Assembly (NCBI RefSeq): GCF_004297875.1
Contig: NZ_SCSK01000001.1
Coordinates: 1 to 64,000 of the forward strand
DNA: 64,000 nucleotides
Direction of reading: 5' to 3'
Source of the DNA: Pandoraea sp.
GTDB taxonomy: Bacteria; Pseudomonadota; Gammaproteobacteria; Burkholderiales; Burkholderiaceae
Below the pieces are notes generated by a model that worked only from the letters and a program-made list of their open reading frames with translations, ran no database searches and had not been told where the DNA came from. The position numbers and the translations under genes are program-made. The first letter of the stretch is position 1. Each line of letters opens with the position of its first letter. Below are positions 63,647-64,000 of this stretch, in pieces.

Positions 63647-64000
63647 TCAAATCTGGGTGGTGCGCTGGTAAAGTCCGCCAGGCAGGCGGGTCACGGCGCC
63701 CTCCAGCTCCAGCGCCAACAGGCGTCTTTGCATTTGCGCGGCCGGCACGCCGGTTTGCTCGCACAGTTGGTCGACGCTCACCGGATCATACCCCAGCGCC
63801 CGCAGCAAGGTGTCGTCGCTGGCCGGGCCGTCATGACCCGGGCGAGCCAAACTGGGTCGAAGCGGCATCAGCCTGGCGGGCGGCGCGCATGGCGCCTCGC
63901 CGGCGGCCCAGCGCAACTCCTCGAAAATGTCCTGTGCGGTCTCGACCAGCTTGGCGCCCTGCTTGAGGAGTTGATGACACCCCTTGGCCAGCGGCGAGTG
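63647..64000 (-). CDS. dprA: DNA-processing protein DprA, 3' part (runs off the window)
   Basis: The 3' 118 codons of dprA, open at the right edge of the window. The visible residues read HSPLAKGCHQLLKQGAKLVETAQDIFEEL, the end of the Rossmann-like domain that binds single-stranded DNA and loads RecA. A winged-helix C-terminal domain follows (DDTLLRALGYDPVSVDQLCEQTGVPAAQMQRRLLALELEGAVTRLPGGLYQR). It supports natural transformation or DNA recombination. The start lies beyond position 64000. Confidence 0.93.
   Translation of the reverse strand, partial: HSPLAKGCHQLLKQGAKLVETAQDIFEELRWAAGEAPCAPPARLMPLRPSLARPGHDGPASDDTLLRALGYDPVSVDQLCEQTGVPAAQMQRRLLALELEGAVTRLPGGLYQRTTQI

Overview
The window is a continuous piece of a high-GC (clearly above 60 % by eye) Gram-negative chromosome. 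The gene families point to the Burkholderiales, most likely Burkholderiaceae: a porin of the Burkholderia type, a GTP-dependent PEP carboxykinase, MuxABC/MdtABC-type efflux, and a dprA - thioredoxin-like - topB neighbourhood. I cannot name the species. No rRNA, tRNA, CRISPR array, insertion sequence or prophage gene was recognised. About 59 genes are supported, most in short operons beside their own regulator, as in a metabolically versatile soil or plant-associated bacterium.

Layout. (1) 126-9237: RND efflux operon with adaptor, two different RND permeases and an outer-membrane lipoprotein channel. (2) 9273-18892: a glutaredoxin-like gene and a FadR-type regulator, divergent from an operon for a PotABCD-like ABC importer. 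That operon also encodes an amidotransferase-like protein (BPL_N type) and a gamma-glutamyltransferase-family Ntn-hydrolase without a signal peptide, followed by a patatin. A perfect 14-bp inverted repeat lies next to the regulator start. (3) 18909-20311: cupin, MarR regulator and tautomerase, with the same 18-bp site before the MarR and tautomerase genes. (4) 20293-26070: LysR regulator divergent from porin - alpha/beta hydrolase - MFS transporter - second, paralogous hydrolase. (5) 26099-30603: cystine-type ABC importer, cystathionine beta-lyase and a small membrane protein, divergent from a DecR-like Lrp regulator. (6) 30664-36013: MFS transporter, class III CoA-transferase and large acyl-CoA dehydrogenase, divergent from a LysR regulator. 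(7) 36038-42471: LysR/quinone-oxidoreductase pair, two-gene ABC-2 exporter, GST, small basic protein and APC permease. (8) 42743-47811: LysR regulator divergent from a frameshifted MFS gene, S4 RNA-binding protein, AraC regulator, lipocalin-like protein, glyoxalase-like protein and an exported protein. (9) 47862-54604: Fsr-type efflux, CSS/EAL phosphodiesterase, ModE, Spy-like protein, DoxX, thioesterase and a second patatin. (10) 54616-64000: a D-2-hydroxyacid dehydrogenase divergent from pckG, hemN, a LysR regulator, topB, a thioredoxin-like protein and the 3' end of dprA.

The best candidates for an undescribed system are the porin/twin-hydrolase/transporter operon (21428-26070) and the FadR-controlled ABC/amidotransferase/Ntn-hydrolase operon (10569-17718). 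In both, the architecture, overlapping stop/start codons and dyad sites are visible, but the substrate is not. Six or seven regulator genes sit beside a convincing dyad, so the window also offers several testable operator predictions.
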